From Zeus faber (taxonomy: Eukaryota > Chordata > Actinopteri > Zeiformes > Zeidae), in NCBI GenBank assembly GCA_960531495.1, contig OY482854.1, forward strand, positions 30,586,729 through 30,650,728: 64,000 bases of DNA. Reading direction: 5' to 3'. A program made the position numbers and the translations under genes. Positions 33,130 through 45,290 of this stretch are shown here, piece by piece. The notes below the pieces were generated by a model. That model did not search any database and was not told the DNA's origin. It saw only the letters and a list, made by a program, of their open reading frames with translations. Every line of letters starts with the position of its first letter. The stretch's first letter is position 1.

Positions 33130-34762
33130 AATAAATCTTAATATAAAATTACAATACATGCATCATTTGACTGCCAAACGGTAAAATTGCTAAACACGTT
33201 GTTTGATAATCACAACGCCTGTGCACGTGTCTGGCAGCACAGGCGCTGCAATTTAGAAACGAGCTGCAGGTGGAAATGAAATGCCAACGCAAATCGGAAA
33301 ATGGCACTTGAAAAATGGCCACTAGGGGCACTGTAAGCAGAGGACTTCCTAAATTAATTGCATTCAATGGTCACGTTTCACAAAATCTCAAAGGTTGCAA
33401 TTTTGGGAATTTATTTTTGTGTATTTGCTCATGACTTTATATTCCAGATCTAAGTTGTCAAATGAAACGGCCACAAAAATGAAACGGTATCCTTTCATTC
33501 TACAAGTAACGTCCGTGTGAGCTGAGAACTAAAGAAATATCGAAATAAGATGGAGAGAATTTTCGCTCCGTCCCTGGAGGATATTATTAAATGAGTCGAG
33601 TGTTTGTACAGTGGTGGACCCACCTGCATCAGGCCACGCGCTGGAAGTTCTTCACAATGCAAAGGAAATTTCAGGCCAAAATGAGGATTAATTCAAGCAA
33701 AAGGTAAAGAATTTTGGTTAAAATTTAAGTAGAATCAAATTTTCTTGTCAATTGGAGGACTTGTGGTCACTTCATTACATCAAATGTCTCCAGTGGACTT
33801 GTCCCCTGGTTGGAGCAGGATCTACCTCTTCCAGACTGAGCTGAAACGGTAATTTCTCTGCTTTTCCTTCTATATCCATGCTCAGCATTCACAGCTCCAA
33901 ATAGTCTGTGTAAAGTCAAAGATAACGAAGAGTTCATCCAGTGAACTCGCTCTGTGTTTGTGTCCAACCGCTCCCTCGTCACGTGACGTCCTTCAGAGCT
34001 CGCCGCTCCTTTGTGGCCGTGACGTCTCCATTATGGAAGGACCTTGAATCTTCCTCAGATTCCCTGATAACAGAGGAGTGGTTGGGAGCCGCTGAAAGGA
34101 GATGCAATCTGCCGCTGTCGGCCGTTTGGGCGTCTGAATTAGATCCTTTCACTGCAACAAGAAAGCAATTTCATCTTTGCTGGAGTTTCACGCACTCAAC
34201 CTTTAAGCTTGTACTCCCGCTTTTTTTTCTTTCTTTTTCACTTTTAAGCTGCGGAGCGGAGAGCTGCAGATGGAGATTTATGGGAGGTTTAGGTGTTCAT
34301 TTGCAAAATATTCCACTTGACTTTTGGTTTCAGAAAAGGAGATTTGGAGACGGGGACGTTTAAAAAGCAGAAAGTGTCTGACTTGAAAAGACTAATGAAG
34401 AGTGAGTGATGCAAAGAAAAATGTTAAGAGCGTTACAAGCAGACCATCAACTACACTCAATTTAGTTATATTGTCAGTGTTTTACTACAGACATTATACC
34501 GTAGACACTGATGTGTAAATTACTAACACTCGCTTGCCAATTACTATCACACTTCAAATTAAGTATTTTAAGTATTATTCCAGTCTGTACTCCTATGCTG
34601 CTCTTTATTAAATAACTGAACAGCACTTCATTGTCTGGCTGCTCACCATTCTGATTACACCAATTACACCTTAGAATGTGCTAGATGCACACTTCTATTT
34701 CCAGCTTCCAGTTGTTAAAATAAAAATTTCATTTTGAGCATACGCGGGAGTGTTCTGGAATG
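33130..34762. other. Intergenic stretch, no gene seen
   Basis: A 140-codon frame at 33941-34363 has no recognisable domain. Confidence 0.4.
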
Positions 34763-34984
34763 TGGGGGTGGTAGCTGGTAGATGGTAGCTCAGGCGCTAG
34801 AGCTGGTGGTCTAGTGATCTAAAGGTTGCTGGTTGGATCCCAGGCTCCTCCTGCTAGCATGCTGTAGTGTCCTTGAGCAAGACACTTAACCCCTAATTGC
34901 TCCTGATGGCTGCGTCCGTCGGTGTTTGAACAACTGTAAGTCGCTTTGGATAAAAGCGTCTGCTAAATGACTAAATGTAAATGT
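34763..34984 (+). mobile_element. tRNA-derived SINE (family 1, copy D)
   Basis: Full copy with a duplicated head (GGTGGTAGCTGGTAGATGGT then AGCTCAGG), the TTGGATCCCAGGCTCCTCCT block, GCAAGACACTTAACCCC and the tail AAAAGCGTCTGCTAAATGAC. The tail here has the common fish form CTGCTAAATGAC, while copies A and B read CTGATCAATG. Confidence 0.9.
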
Positions 34985-37791
34985 GTTACCCGTGTCACAC
35001 CAACCAGAACCTTTCTGCCACGACCTGGTGCATTAATGTCTTTTGATGCATCAAAACATATGGCGCCTTTATTAATTAATGTGGTTGATTCCAATCGAAT
35101 CACTAGTGACTTTGTATTTGACCTTCATCCTTTTGAGATTGCAGGTTTGTTTTTGGGGCGATGGATCAGAATGCAATGACTGAAGATGGACGACCTCTGG
35201 GTTTTCATAAACATACAGTGCTGTCGAACGGTGGATTCATTTAGGCTCGAGTGGAGTCGAGTCCCTTGTTCTTTTGTCTTCTGGAGGAAAAACAGAAAGC
35301 ACTTCATTTTTGGAGTAAATGTGTTATTTTCCACGTCAGGGATCGGATCGTCTGAAGTAATCTATCAAAATGCTGACAAATGGCTCCTTTTTTTTCTCAT
35401 TGATTTGATTTATGCATTTTTTTTTTTTTTTTTTACTGTTATATTTTGTCGACGAGACAGAAACCCTGGTTGGCTTCAAACCCACAACCTTCTTGCTTTG
35501 AGGCAACTCGGCTAAATTATGCGCCGTCTTAATCTAAAATGACAAATCTGACATCACTCCCAAGGTATGACTAAAGGGGGTAAGAAACCAAGGGTGTAGA
35601 TTCCAAATATCATGTTTAATCAATATGTGTGAACGTCACTAACACGGATGAATCGTCAGATTTCTCCAGATCCGGTTTGTTCTGGGCTGGAGCCACTTCA
35701 GGGAGTCGGAGCCCGGGGTAAAGTCAGTCTGACTCAGATGTCTGGGGAAGGCGTAATTCGTTTGGATTTGGAAAGGTCAGAAAGACGGCGCTGGAAAACA
35801 CAACACAGAGAGGGATGGGAAAACAAAATGGCTGTTGGACTAGAGCTCAAATATAACTTAACACACAGGACATTTAGAGACAAACGCCGTATCAATTTGC
35901 TTTTGTTAGCGATCTGGTGCCGTGTTGGGCATCGGTGCTGCTTGGCCGGAGATTCTATTTGTTTTTCAGGGATTACAAATACACTTCTGGGATGTCGGGT
36001 CCCAAACAGTGGCTCGGAACACTGTCGGCCATCTGCTTGAAATACACGACCCGAATGAGGAACAATGAGGTTACATTACATTGAAACATGTCAATTTCAT
36101 TATCGTGTGTTGGAACAAAACGTCACAATCTTATTTTCTCATTACGTGATAACTTATTATGCTGATGAATGAATGTACGAGCATTGAAAATCATTTGTCA
36201 TCGGATGGATTCGTGGACATGTTGGATTAAAGGCGCCATGTGGAGCAGACCCCCCCGTGGAGCCACCACTACATGGAGAGGGTTGAACCAAGATGATAGA
36301 ATAATAGACTATAAAGAAACGGCACTCAAAGCACTTTCATGGCAAGAAAAAAAACTGGGCCTTAATGGAACCAGACTCCCTGCTGAGATGCTGCTGTGGC
36401 TGATTAGATTAGGGAGAGCAGGGTCCATGAAGAGGGCGGAGGACAACCGGGACCTTGTTGATGTGGGCAGAACCGGGCAGGTGTCCAGTGACGACTGTTT
36501 AAAACATTCATTTATTTATTTATATTTTAATTTTTCTTTAGGAGGATAATGATGAGACGCCGACCAGAACGTTATTCAGCTCATAGTGCTGCTCAGTGTC
36601 TTGTGTGCGGAGTCTTATTGTCCATCTTTAACATTGCATAGTGTAGAAGTATTATAATTTGTCTTATTAAGGTCTCCCACTCAGTATTCCTTGCACGGAT
36701 GGGGCTCAGACCAGGGGATGCTGTTGATTTCAATGTGAAATGTGAAACCCTTTGGGACTTTGCTGTGATAATTAAACGAACTTGACTTAAAATCAAGCTT
36801 AGAAGCAAGATAAGTCAAGCATTCGGGTGTTGATTTGAACAAAAACAACCACCCAAAATAAAGAATAACAATGCACAAATTTCACTATATTCAAGCTTGA
36901 TGAATGAAAGTAAAAGCACTAGTAGTCATAATTCTAAGGTCAATCTCAGTGTGAAAAGTCATCTAAAGGGCATCTATTATACCTTTTCAAAGGTGAAACA
37001 CGACGACGACAGAGAGCGATGACAATGGGTGTTGGACTGGAGCTGCGGCCTTCTCTTGGCTCCCTCGCAGGGGCTGAGGATCTCCCAGTGACACCCGGGC
37101 TTTTCCACCACGGACAGGGATCACTATCCTTCCTCAGCGCGTGATCCCTCCTGAATTAAGGTATTTGACATTTACCGAGGTGAGGTAATGTGCTGCTGCG
37201 CTCTCGATTCTGTGACTTTTTGGACAATATTCTCCCCAACAACACAAAGAGCGCCAAACACAGAAATGACAATCTGCCGGCGACGCTGCGCGACGTCCAT
37301 TTTCCAAACCCGGTTCCGGGTCGCACGGTGAAAAGGCTTTTCTCTGTCGGTCCTGAGACTTTTCCATTACGTGACCCATGAATGATTCAGAAGCCACAGT
37401 GTTTGTTGCAAATAGTCATTCATATTTCATGTCTTCTTTTTCACCCTCCCCCCACACCCTCCACTGTCCTCGGGCCCTCTGTCAGATCGCGGTCGGATTC
37501 CCGAAATTGTTGTATGAAGTGCCATGCATGCGATTTTTGTTATTTATTTATTTTTCCCGGCCCGCCGAAATACATGAATTCATAAATTGTGGATGCAGGA
37601 CTGATGGACTCTGTTCTGTGGGTGACATTTCAATGCACGTCTGGCCTTGGGAAAAGGCATTTTTGGTCATGGGTTTTGTGCTTTCACCTTCAGTGATGGA
37701 TAAACATGTCAGTCTCTGGGTGGGGTGGGGGGCGTGTTGTCGCAGTTCATTGAGTCTGTTGGGGCTGGAATGAAGCTCGCCACTGGACTCC

Positions 37792-37793
<2 letters not shown>
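34985..37793. other. Intergenic stretch, no gene seen
   Basis: Frames at 35648-36040, 36169-36549 and 37378-37773 carry no recognised domain. A short match to the TTAA element's left end occurs at about 36964-36985 (AAAGGGCATCTATTATACC). Confidence 0.4.

Positions 37794-37858
<65 letters not shown>
37794..37858. repeat. (TG)n microsatellite
   Basis: About 32 TG units without interruption, the longest pure GT tract in the window. Confidence 0.98.
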
Positions 37859-37861
<3 letters not shown>

Positions 37862-40066
37862 CCCCCTCTGGCCCATTTGTCACATGCTTCCCTAAACACC
37901 GCTAAGCTTCTACGATTTCAAAAAAATTAAACAAGCAAACTAAAACTTTTCCTTTGATTTATTGTCGTAACATATCTCCTGCCAGCCCCCCTCATTAGCT
38001 CCGCCCCTGTCCTCAGCTTCTTCAAGCTTCCAGCGGCGATGTGCAATTTGACACATCTCAGACCAGGATGACCATTGACTACATGCAGATGCTCTGGCTT
38101 CCTGGTCGGTCTGCTCCGTTAAGCCTTCCCTGTTCTTCAGCAGCACAGCCTCTTGTCAGACAAATTCAAAGGGGAGGGCCATCTCACTCGGCCTTACACA
38201 GCTCACCGTTTAATTATTTTTCCACGCTGTTTTATTTTGTGTGTGTGTGTGTGAGAAGGTATAAATGGCCGCCAGCTCCATGAGGCTGCTGGGTGTTCGT
38301 GATAACATTCGGACAAAGAACATTCCTTTTTCTCCTCAGGTGCGAGCCGCCAATATCCCACATTGTTGCAGAAATTGCTGAACATATTGTGCACAATTAT
38401 CTGAGTGCTGCAGCGCACGTTGGCTCGGTGCAGCTTCAGTTCCTGTGCTGGAGTTGAGCCGTTTGCACAGATTCAACCTCCTGCAGCCGCACAGGCGGGG
38501 AGACAAGATGGTGGTGCTGATGTCACAGCCTCCCCCAGGAACACTGCTTCAAAATGAGCTTTACTGTTAAAAGTCAAATCTCTAGATAACACCCCAAACC
38601 AAATATGTACTGATTTCCCTGCAGGACACGATACAAACATACTCTGCTGCATACTGTACATGCATCAATATAACAATATTCATATGCATTACATATATAT
38701 TTGCAATTTAGTTTTTGCTTTGTTTATGTTTTTTGCTTCCTACTGTGTTTTGCACATCATTTGAACTTGGCTTGGAACTTGGTATTTTTTTTTTAACTTT
38801 CATATATTTAGAAATGTCATAAAAACGCCACAACACTCTGGATTCCCCTTGAGAGCAGCATTGTTTCTCTACATTCATTTTTCCACTTCCAAAGCCCTGC
38901 AGAACATCAGGTTTCCAGAGGGAGGGTGGCTCTGCCAGTGGGGGGCACTCTGTCCACACCAGCGCCTCAAACCAGCTGCTTGGCATTCTGTGTTCAGTGT
39001 GTTTATCATATGGAATATATTATTAAAATCGAAGCCTGCAAGAATATTGACCTCAGTATTTGTCTAACCTAATCATGTTTATTTTATCTGGCCTGTAGCG
39101 TGTAAATCATGCTAAATCAGCTTTAATTGCACAGGAGAGAAGTCTCCACCAGTGTTGAGGTAGTGCAGATTACATCCAAGGGCAGCATTTCCGCTTTCAT
39201 TGCAGTCACTGAGTTTCCGTTGCCCCTTGTGTTTGTGTGTGTGCACGTCTCTGATCTTATCTGACAAAGCAGATAATTGTAATTTATAGCGGATAATAAA
39301 GTGTTGAGCAGCAGGTTGCGGAGGTTGGACCAGAGCCAGAGGTCACACGGGGCTGGAGGTTCACCGGGCGGAGCTGTGACTTGGCTCCCAGTTGCTGTTG
39401 CGGGTGTGAGGATGGCAGGTGAACCCTGGAATGCATCGCAGCTCCGCTTTCCCGGAATCCAAACACTTTAGATGCGTCCCCACAGCTCATATCTGGTGGT
39501 CGGAAAATCATTAAATGCTTATTTTGTGACGTAAGAGTCTCTAAAAGGTTTAAATAAGGGGGGATAATACGATTATTAAGTTATAAAGCAAAATGATAAC
39601 GCCAGCCAATTCCTAAATTAATTGGATGATGACTGTATGCATTAAATGATTTGTCTCCCCTTGGGCTGTAATTGCACTGGTCTCTTAAACTGCTTTACAT
39701 CTAGCAGCAATTTGTGGTGGATCATTCTTTCATCAGAGGATGCATTATGAGGGATGTGCCAAATGTGAAATCATGGGCAGTTACCAAGTTGGCCAAGAAT
39801 TTGGCCAATATCCGATGTGGATACAGATGTTTTCAGAGTTCCCTGAATGCGGTATCTTCCAACTTCCTATGATCACTTCCTGCTTGGAGCGCTGTGGAGA
39901 GCCTTGTCTGTGGCTTCTAAAACTTGGTCATGGATGGCGTTGTTCTGACTGATTTAAAAAACAAAAAAAAAACACGAATGTCGCCAAATGCACTTTCCCG
40001 GCCGTTAATGTACGTGGGCTGCCAGTCAGTAAAGTCTGTGCGGGAAACACTGGATAAACATCGGCA
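37859..40066. other. Intergenic stretch, no gene seen
   Basis: Scattered short frames only. About 39740-39830 (gatgtgccaaatg... ggccaatatccgatg) looks like the left end of a degraded DNA transposon whose right part may be the inverted repeat at 40067. Confidence 0.4.
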
Positions 40067-40103
40067 ACTGCCATCGGGACTCATCTTATTTGCCGATGGC
40101 AGT
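40067..40103. repeat. Perfect inverted repeat, 11-bp arms
   Basis: ACTGCCATCGG (40067-40077) and its exact reverse complement (40093-40103) are 15 nt apart, in sequence that looks like a degraded DNA transposon end. Confidence 0.9.
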
Positions 40104-40177
40104 CAACAAGGCGAATAGCGGCTGATAAATCGGTGTAACCTGAATGCATATGAATAACCTTAAAGCCTTAAGTATTA

Positions 40178-40258
40178 CATTTCACTGCATATATGTATGG
40201 AAGTATGTATATGTATGTGACAAATAAAAATCTTGAATCTTGAATCTTGAAGCCATTC
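40178..40258 (+). mobile_element. LINE 3' tail ending in (AATCTTG)n
   Basis: TTTCACTGCATATATGTATG, then TATGTGACAAATAAAAATC and CTTGAATCTTGAATCTTGAA. The same blocks occur reversed at 42938 and 45183. Tails with GTGACAAATAAA followed by a short repeat are typical of fish L2/Rex-like LINEs. Confidence 0.6.
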
Positions 40259-42937
40259 ATGGCGGCACCTTGAGGTGCAGAATTCCCTACACAGTGACCG
40301 GACGTCAGCAGGAAACTAGTGTAGCAGTGACCATTGTCAGTCGAAACATAGCTACACCCCCATCATGATGTCACGGTGCCTGTTTGGAGGTACAGTGACT
40401 TTCCATTTCGAGTGTTGGCAGCAGTGAAACCATGTTGAAACTCTCGACAACGTGAAACACTAGGTTTTTTTTTTTTTTTTGTCACAAATTCTTAAAGCTA
40501 AAGCATGTTTTTAGATCGGTGGGAGTCAACCCAAGTGATTAGCATCAGATTCAACAGCATTGTGACAGCGTTTGCACCTTTTTTAGTTGGCTGAAGCTTT
40601 TCTATCAATGCTGGATACATTTCAACAGATTGTAATGCCAATCAATCAGGTTGATTCCCTATGATAAATGAATATAGGTTCACTTAAAAAAAAAAAAATC
40701 TATGAAGTTGATCAACTACGAGCGCTTCATGGCAAAAAAAAAAAAGGTATTGTCTGAATTGGAACCATTTGCTTATGTTCGCTTTTTTCTAGACCATAAT
40801 GACAAGGCTGTGTCTTGGCCTCCTTTTGAGGTTCGAGGATTTGTTGCATTACGACAACAATCTGAAACAATTTGGGGAGAACTTCAGTGGTAATGGTCGA
40901 CGGGAATGCCCTGATCTGAACCGCGGCGTGTTCTGAGCTCCAGCACTTCTTGGGGGCTCAACATCTTTGGTCATCATTGTTTAACCTCAGGTTTGACTTT
41001 CCTGATGCTCTGCCTTTGTATTAACCACTTGTACATGGGCTCCTGACGGGGTGACCTATCCTTCTATCAACCACATTCATGTCTTAGCAGCACATTCCTA
41101 TGTTCCTTTAGATAATGTTATAGCAAGATTTATTTGAATATGACTCTTTTTGTGATTCTATACAAAAAGCTGTATAAAGTCCAGGAGTCTTGGAGGTAAA
41201 TGGAAGTTTCTGCTATCTCTCGCTTGAAAAGGTTAATGGCATTTATGCAAATCCTTGTCTTATTGAAATGAATGTTTGACAAATGACTTTCCCCTGAAGA
41301 CATATGATATGTTATTAGCATTTTATTATAACTAATGACGTGGGTGATCAGGACTTTGTCGCGATGATAAATCATTTCCCCTCGTCGCATTTAGCGAGTG
41401 ACTCTTCTGAAACCAGCTCCCAATCAAAGGGCTTTTCAAATCACTGTCATCTCCATTTCGAAGCGGAGGAGCTGGTGGCTGTTCCACGTTCTGACTATTA
41501 AGTTCAATGTCAAACGCTGTTAAATGCAGAAATCTAGACGGGACTAATTGTATTTAACCTTTCTGGGACTCGTGGTGTAAATTTCGAGAAACCTTCCGTT
41601 GGCGCAAACGTCTTTCTGGGCAGTTTAACCGCAGCACTGTAAGCAGTTGGTCAGAACTCTTTAGGCAATGCCAGCAGGAGTTTGCCTGGGTCCAGATCTT
41701 TGAATCTGCCCACTCCACGAAGTTGAGGGAAGACAGTGTAACGAGTTGACAATTTTGTCTGATATCAGGCTAGGCAGGAGACGGAAGAATAGCCAATTCA
41801 AACCTACTGGGCAGTAATTGCGTTGGGCCCCCGCTGGTACCCAGGGTGCCAATTTGGGCAAACCCATCCCTGCTGGCACCATTTTATTTACTTTGAGTTT
41901 CAGATTTCCTGCAGTCAAACTGCAAGACCTTAACCAGCGTGACTGTTTTTAGGAGGTAGCCACGGCCCAGGTTGATACAGAATACACCCGTCTTACTGCC
42001 CTGCATCCATTATAAAATACTGCAGTATCCACTCCAGGCAACTAAAGATAGATAATGAATTGGCCTTGTAGAAACATACATTATAGAAGAAGGTATTGTG
42101 TAGCTGTTCCAAGAACCAAAGCCATGGCCAAAGAGGTAGTATAATTTAAACTGAATAAAAGTTCTCTTGGGGCAAAGCAACTGTAACGGCTCAGTGTGCA
42201 GTGAAACTCAGATGGGCCCTGGTGCAAGATTATACTTTATGGACCCTGCTCAACTTGGAGATGCAAACAGACATTTTCTGACATCCAATGATTGCTGGGA
42301 AATATAATACCAAAGATATAGTGTCATTTATGCAATGCATCTTATGTACAATGGGCGTTGAGGCCAAGTTTGACCATTGTACTTAAACAATGTAATGGCC
42401 GTGATGGAGATAAGTTTGCTTTTGTAAGGATAGAAAAGAGATGACAATAATGGACATGTAATGCTGTTTCCATCATTCTTATTAACAGATGAATGTGTCA
42501 AGGCCTGTGCATTTACAAAGTTATTGCTGTATGGAAATTTCAGATTTCTCTTCTTTTTGTGCAATCGGTACATTGGTAAAGCTCCAGAGACGTGTCCCCC
42601 CCCCCCCCCCCTTATGATGTCTCCAGACAGCTTCACTGAATAAAACTGAAAGTCCTTTTTAACCAACAAAGTCTCAACTTCTCCCCAACAGCCTGTGATC
42701 GGGCAACTCGGGGACCCATTCTAGGGACCGCCCCCTAGTATATTTACCGCGTCACCGCCTGTCACTCTTCCTCTTTGCTTATTCAGCTCTCCGCTGTTGT
42801 AAGCATCTGCGATTTTACGCAAAAGAAAAGGCAAATTATGAGCTGTGCACTTAAAGGCATGTGTGGGCTGCGGCAAGCTGCTGAGATATTCACCCGCAGT
42901 GTCGTCCATGCAAACGCGGAAGCGGCGCTCTCAGACC
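40259..42937. other. Intergenic stretch, no gene seen
   Basis: Homopolymer runs (T at about 40466, A at about 40687 and 40734, C at about 42596). No supported exon. Confidence 0.4.
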
Positions 42938-43040
42938 AGTCTTGAAGATTCAAGTGGTTTGTCACATACCTATATACTGTGTGTATATATACGAGCATAC
43001 ATATATGTAGTGAAATGACATTGCAACGCACCCGGATATT
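42938..43040 (-). mobile_element. LINE 3' tail, minus orientation
   Basis: The plus strand reads CTTGAAGATTCAAGTGGTTT, GTCACATACC and ACATATATGTAGTGAAATGA, then GCAACGCACCCGG. This is the reverse of the tail at 40178-40258 and matches 45183-45290. Confidence 0.55.
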
Positions 43041-43174
43041 ATGCGCAATAAGTACTAACTGGGACAATAACTGATTCCTAGAACATAGTTCAGTTTGTAA
43101 ATAGGATAAAATAAGTTTAAAAAAGGTAATAAACTAAGTGGGAATACAAAATATCAATAAAAGGAGTAGTTGCC

Positions 43175-43900
43175 ATCTTGCTGCAGGACCGCTCTGGTCT
43201 GCCTCTTGGAGTCATCCGCCATTGGGCTGACATCTTCGGCTCCCGCCTTAGTCGCCCCCATACTGCCGAAAGGCCTACGCTGGTAGGCCCGGTCAATGAC
43301 GAGAAGGCCTACCTTGAGGTGGCTGACCTGTCACTCTGGTGCCAGGACAAGTCTCCTCCTGAACGTCAGCAAATCTAAGGAGTTGATTGTGGACTTTAAA
43401 AGAGGACTACAACTGAGGACACACACCGTTTGTTATTAATGGGACTTCTGTTGATCGGGTGAGAAGCTTCGAGTACCTGGGAGTCCACATCATGCAGGAC
43501 TTAAGATACAGACAGTGAAAAAGTGAGAAATGCGATGCAGCGTCTGTACCACCTCAGGCAGCTGAAAAAATTCAGGGTCTCTGAGGATCCTCATGTCCTT
43601 CTACTCTGGAGCAGTGGGAGAGCATCCTGACAGGCAACACCACTGCCTGGTTTGGAAACTGTACTGCTCAGAGGCGGCCACTGGAACCACCCTCCCCTCT
43701 CTGCAGGACCTATACACGAGGAGGTGTAGTAGCAGAGCCCGCAGGATCATGAAGGATCCTCATCACCCCAAAAACAGACTGTTCCAGCTGCTACTGTCGG
43801 GTAAGCGCCTCCGCAGTCACACAGTGAGAACAGGTCATAAGGACTGTCAACGCTGAACTCACCAGGGGCCCTCACTGAGACACACACAGTCCCTTGGAGG
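43175..43900 (+). pseudogene. Truncated, frameshifted LINE ORF2 (L2/Rex-type reverse transcriptase C-terminus)
   Basis: Pieces of a non-LTR retrotransposon reverse transcriptase and its C-terminal region lie in order. Near 43290-43375 is VNDEKAYLEVADLSLWCQDK. Then, in shifted frames, come KELIVDFKRGL, VRSFEYLGVHI and, at about 43620-43800, LTGNTTAWFGNCTAQ, LPSLQDLYTRRCSSRARRIM, KDPHHP and LFQLLLSGKRLRS. These motifs are known from fish LINEs of the L2/Rex group. Several frameshifts and one internal stop make it inactive. The 5' three-quarters of the element is absent, as usual for LINE insertions. Confidence 0.8.
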
Positions 43901-44634
43901 TGATTATCTCAGAATCAGTTTGCCACACCCTTGTCATTAACAAGTGATGGCTTTAAAAATATTTGCTTGATTTGCACAAGTGACACCTTGTTTTGAAGCT
44001 CTGATTATTCACTTTCGAATGACGTGGGAAAGGCAAAGGTACTAAATCTACCTAAAGTCTGTGGTGGTTAACATGCAGTATAAAGGGACATGGCCAAACC
44101 AAGAAGACACAAGAGGGCGGAAGGAAATATCAGAAACAAATGATTAACTCTAAATATTATGAAAAAGGGACTAAATAATACAAGTGTATATATTTAAATA
44201 ACTGCAAAATATATACAAAACTCATCTATAAAAATTAATTATTTTGTATTTCCTTGAATAATAACAAACCATCCACCCCTATGAGGTTGAACTGGATGCA
44301 CTTCATCCCTGCAGCTGTAGGGTTCGTGTCCTTCCCAGCAGGGTAACAAACTTAAATCCCGGCGATAGAATGTTATATGAAACCAAACGTGTGTCATTAG
44401 TATGCATTTTAACTTTGTATGAGCATTATAAATGTAGGGTGTAAATGATGCATTTTAAGCAAAAGTAAAATAAGTCTGATTAAAACAAACTGTGTGGGTG
44501 TGAGCGTCCATCCCAACCCCGGTGGACCATGCGTTGGTAGGCAACAGACCATCACACTCCTTCTGAATTGGAACAGTTTGTTGGAATTAATGTTTAGTGA
44601 ACAGTCAAACTAAAAATTTACTGTGACGACTTTT
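43901..44634. other. Intergenic stretch, nothing recognised
   Basis: AT-rich DNA between the LINE fragment and a MITE. Confidence 0.4.
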
Positions 44635-45073
44635 AGGGGCGCTTCACAGATGGTGTTTTATCAAAGTCTGGACTAAGATAATCCAATTTAAATAAATTTT
44701 GAATTCCCTTTCAGGGAAGTTTCTTAATTTAAGATGAATTGTTTCCAGACTAGGAAGTCGGGGAGTCAGGCGATGAAGGACTCGTCAGATCCTACCGTCT
44801 GGTCTCGGTGCTGCTCTTAGTCCAGATCCACCTGGAGGCTACGCCCATTAATCCAAAGGTTTAATTTAAGATTTACTAGACCTAGATTAGCTCTAATCTT
44901 CATCTGGAAATCTTTTTTTTTTTTTTTTTTTTTTTTTAAACCAAGGTCTAAAATCTCGGGCCAGTCTGAGACTACATAAAACCATTACTGAGAGAGGGCC
45001 ATTTCAGTTAGTCCAGATTAAAGTGGGATTTGGTCTGAGATTTAGTCTCATCTGAGTCTGCCAAACTGCCCCC
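44635..45073 (+). mobile_element. Inverted-repeat MITE family A (copy 3), fullest copy
   Basis: It begins AGGGGCGCTTCACAGATGG and ends GTCTGCCAAACTGCCCCC, whose reverse complement starts GGGGGCAGTTTGGCAGAC, an imperfect terminal match. Subterminal inverted pairs include AGTCTGGACTAA and TTAGTCCAGATTAA. It shares ordered blocks with 2409-2630 and, reversed, 4993-5311. A poly(T) run lies inside. It has no coding capacity. Confidence 0.65.
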
Positions 45074-45182
45074 AACCATTGCAGTTATTTTGGCGCTAAA
45101 TGTAAACTTGTTCGTTCTATTTTCAGTAATAACTAACCAACACAGCAAGACAAGCCATTCAGTTCATATATAAAGATAGATT

Positions 45183-45290
45183 TAAGATACTCATTCGTCA
45201 CATACATATACATACTTTGATACATATATGCAGTGAAATGTCAAATGCAACGCCCCCGGTGATTACACACAATATGTCCTATACTGAACA
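45183..45290 (-). mobile_element. LINE 3' tail, minus orientation (third copy)
   Basis: GTCACATACATATACATAC, ACATATATGCAGTGAAATG and GCAACGCCCCCGGTGATTA match the tail at 42938 and, reversed, that at 40178. Confidence 0.55.

Noticed and set aside
35738-35800. ATGTCTGGGGAAGGC as a tetraspanin-5 start exon
   Set aside because: The first codons MSG match by chance. The following residues (EGVIRLDLERSERRR) do not fit a tetraspanin N-terminus.
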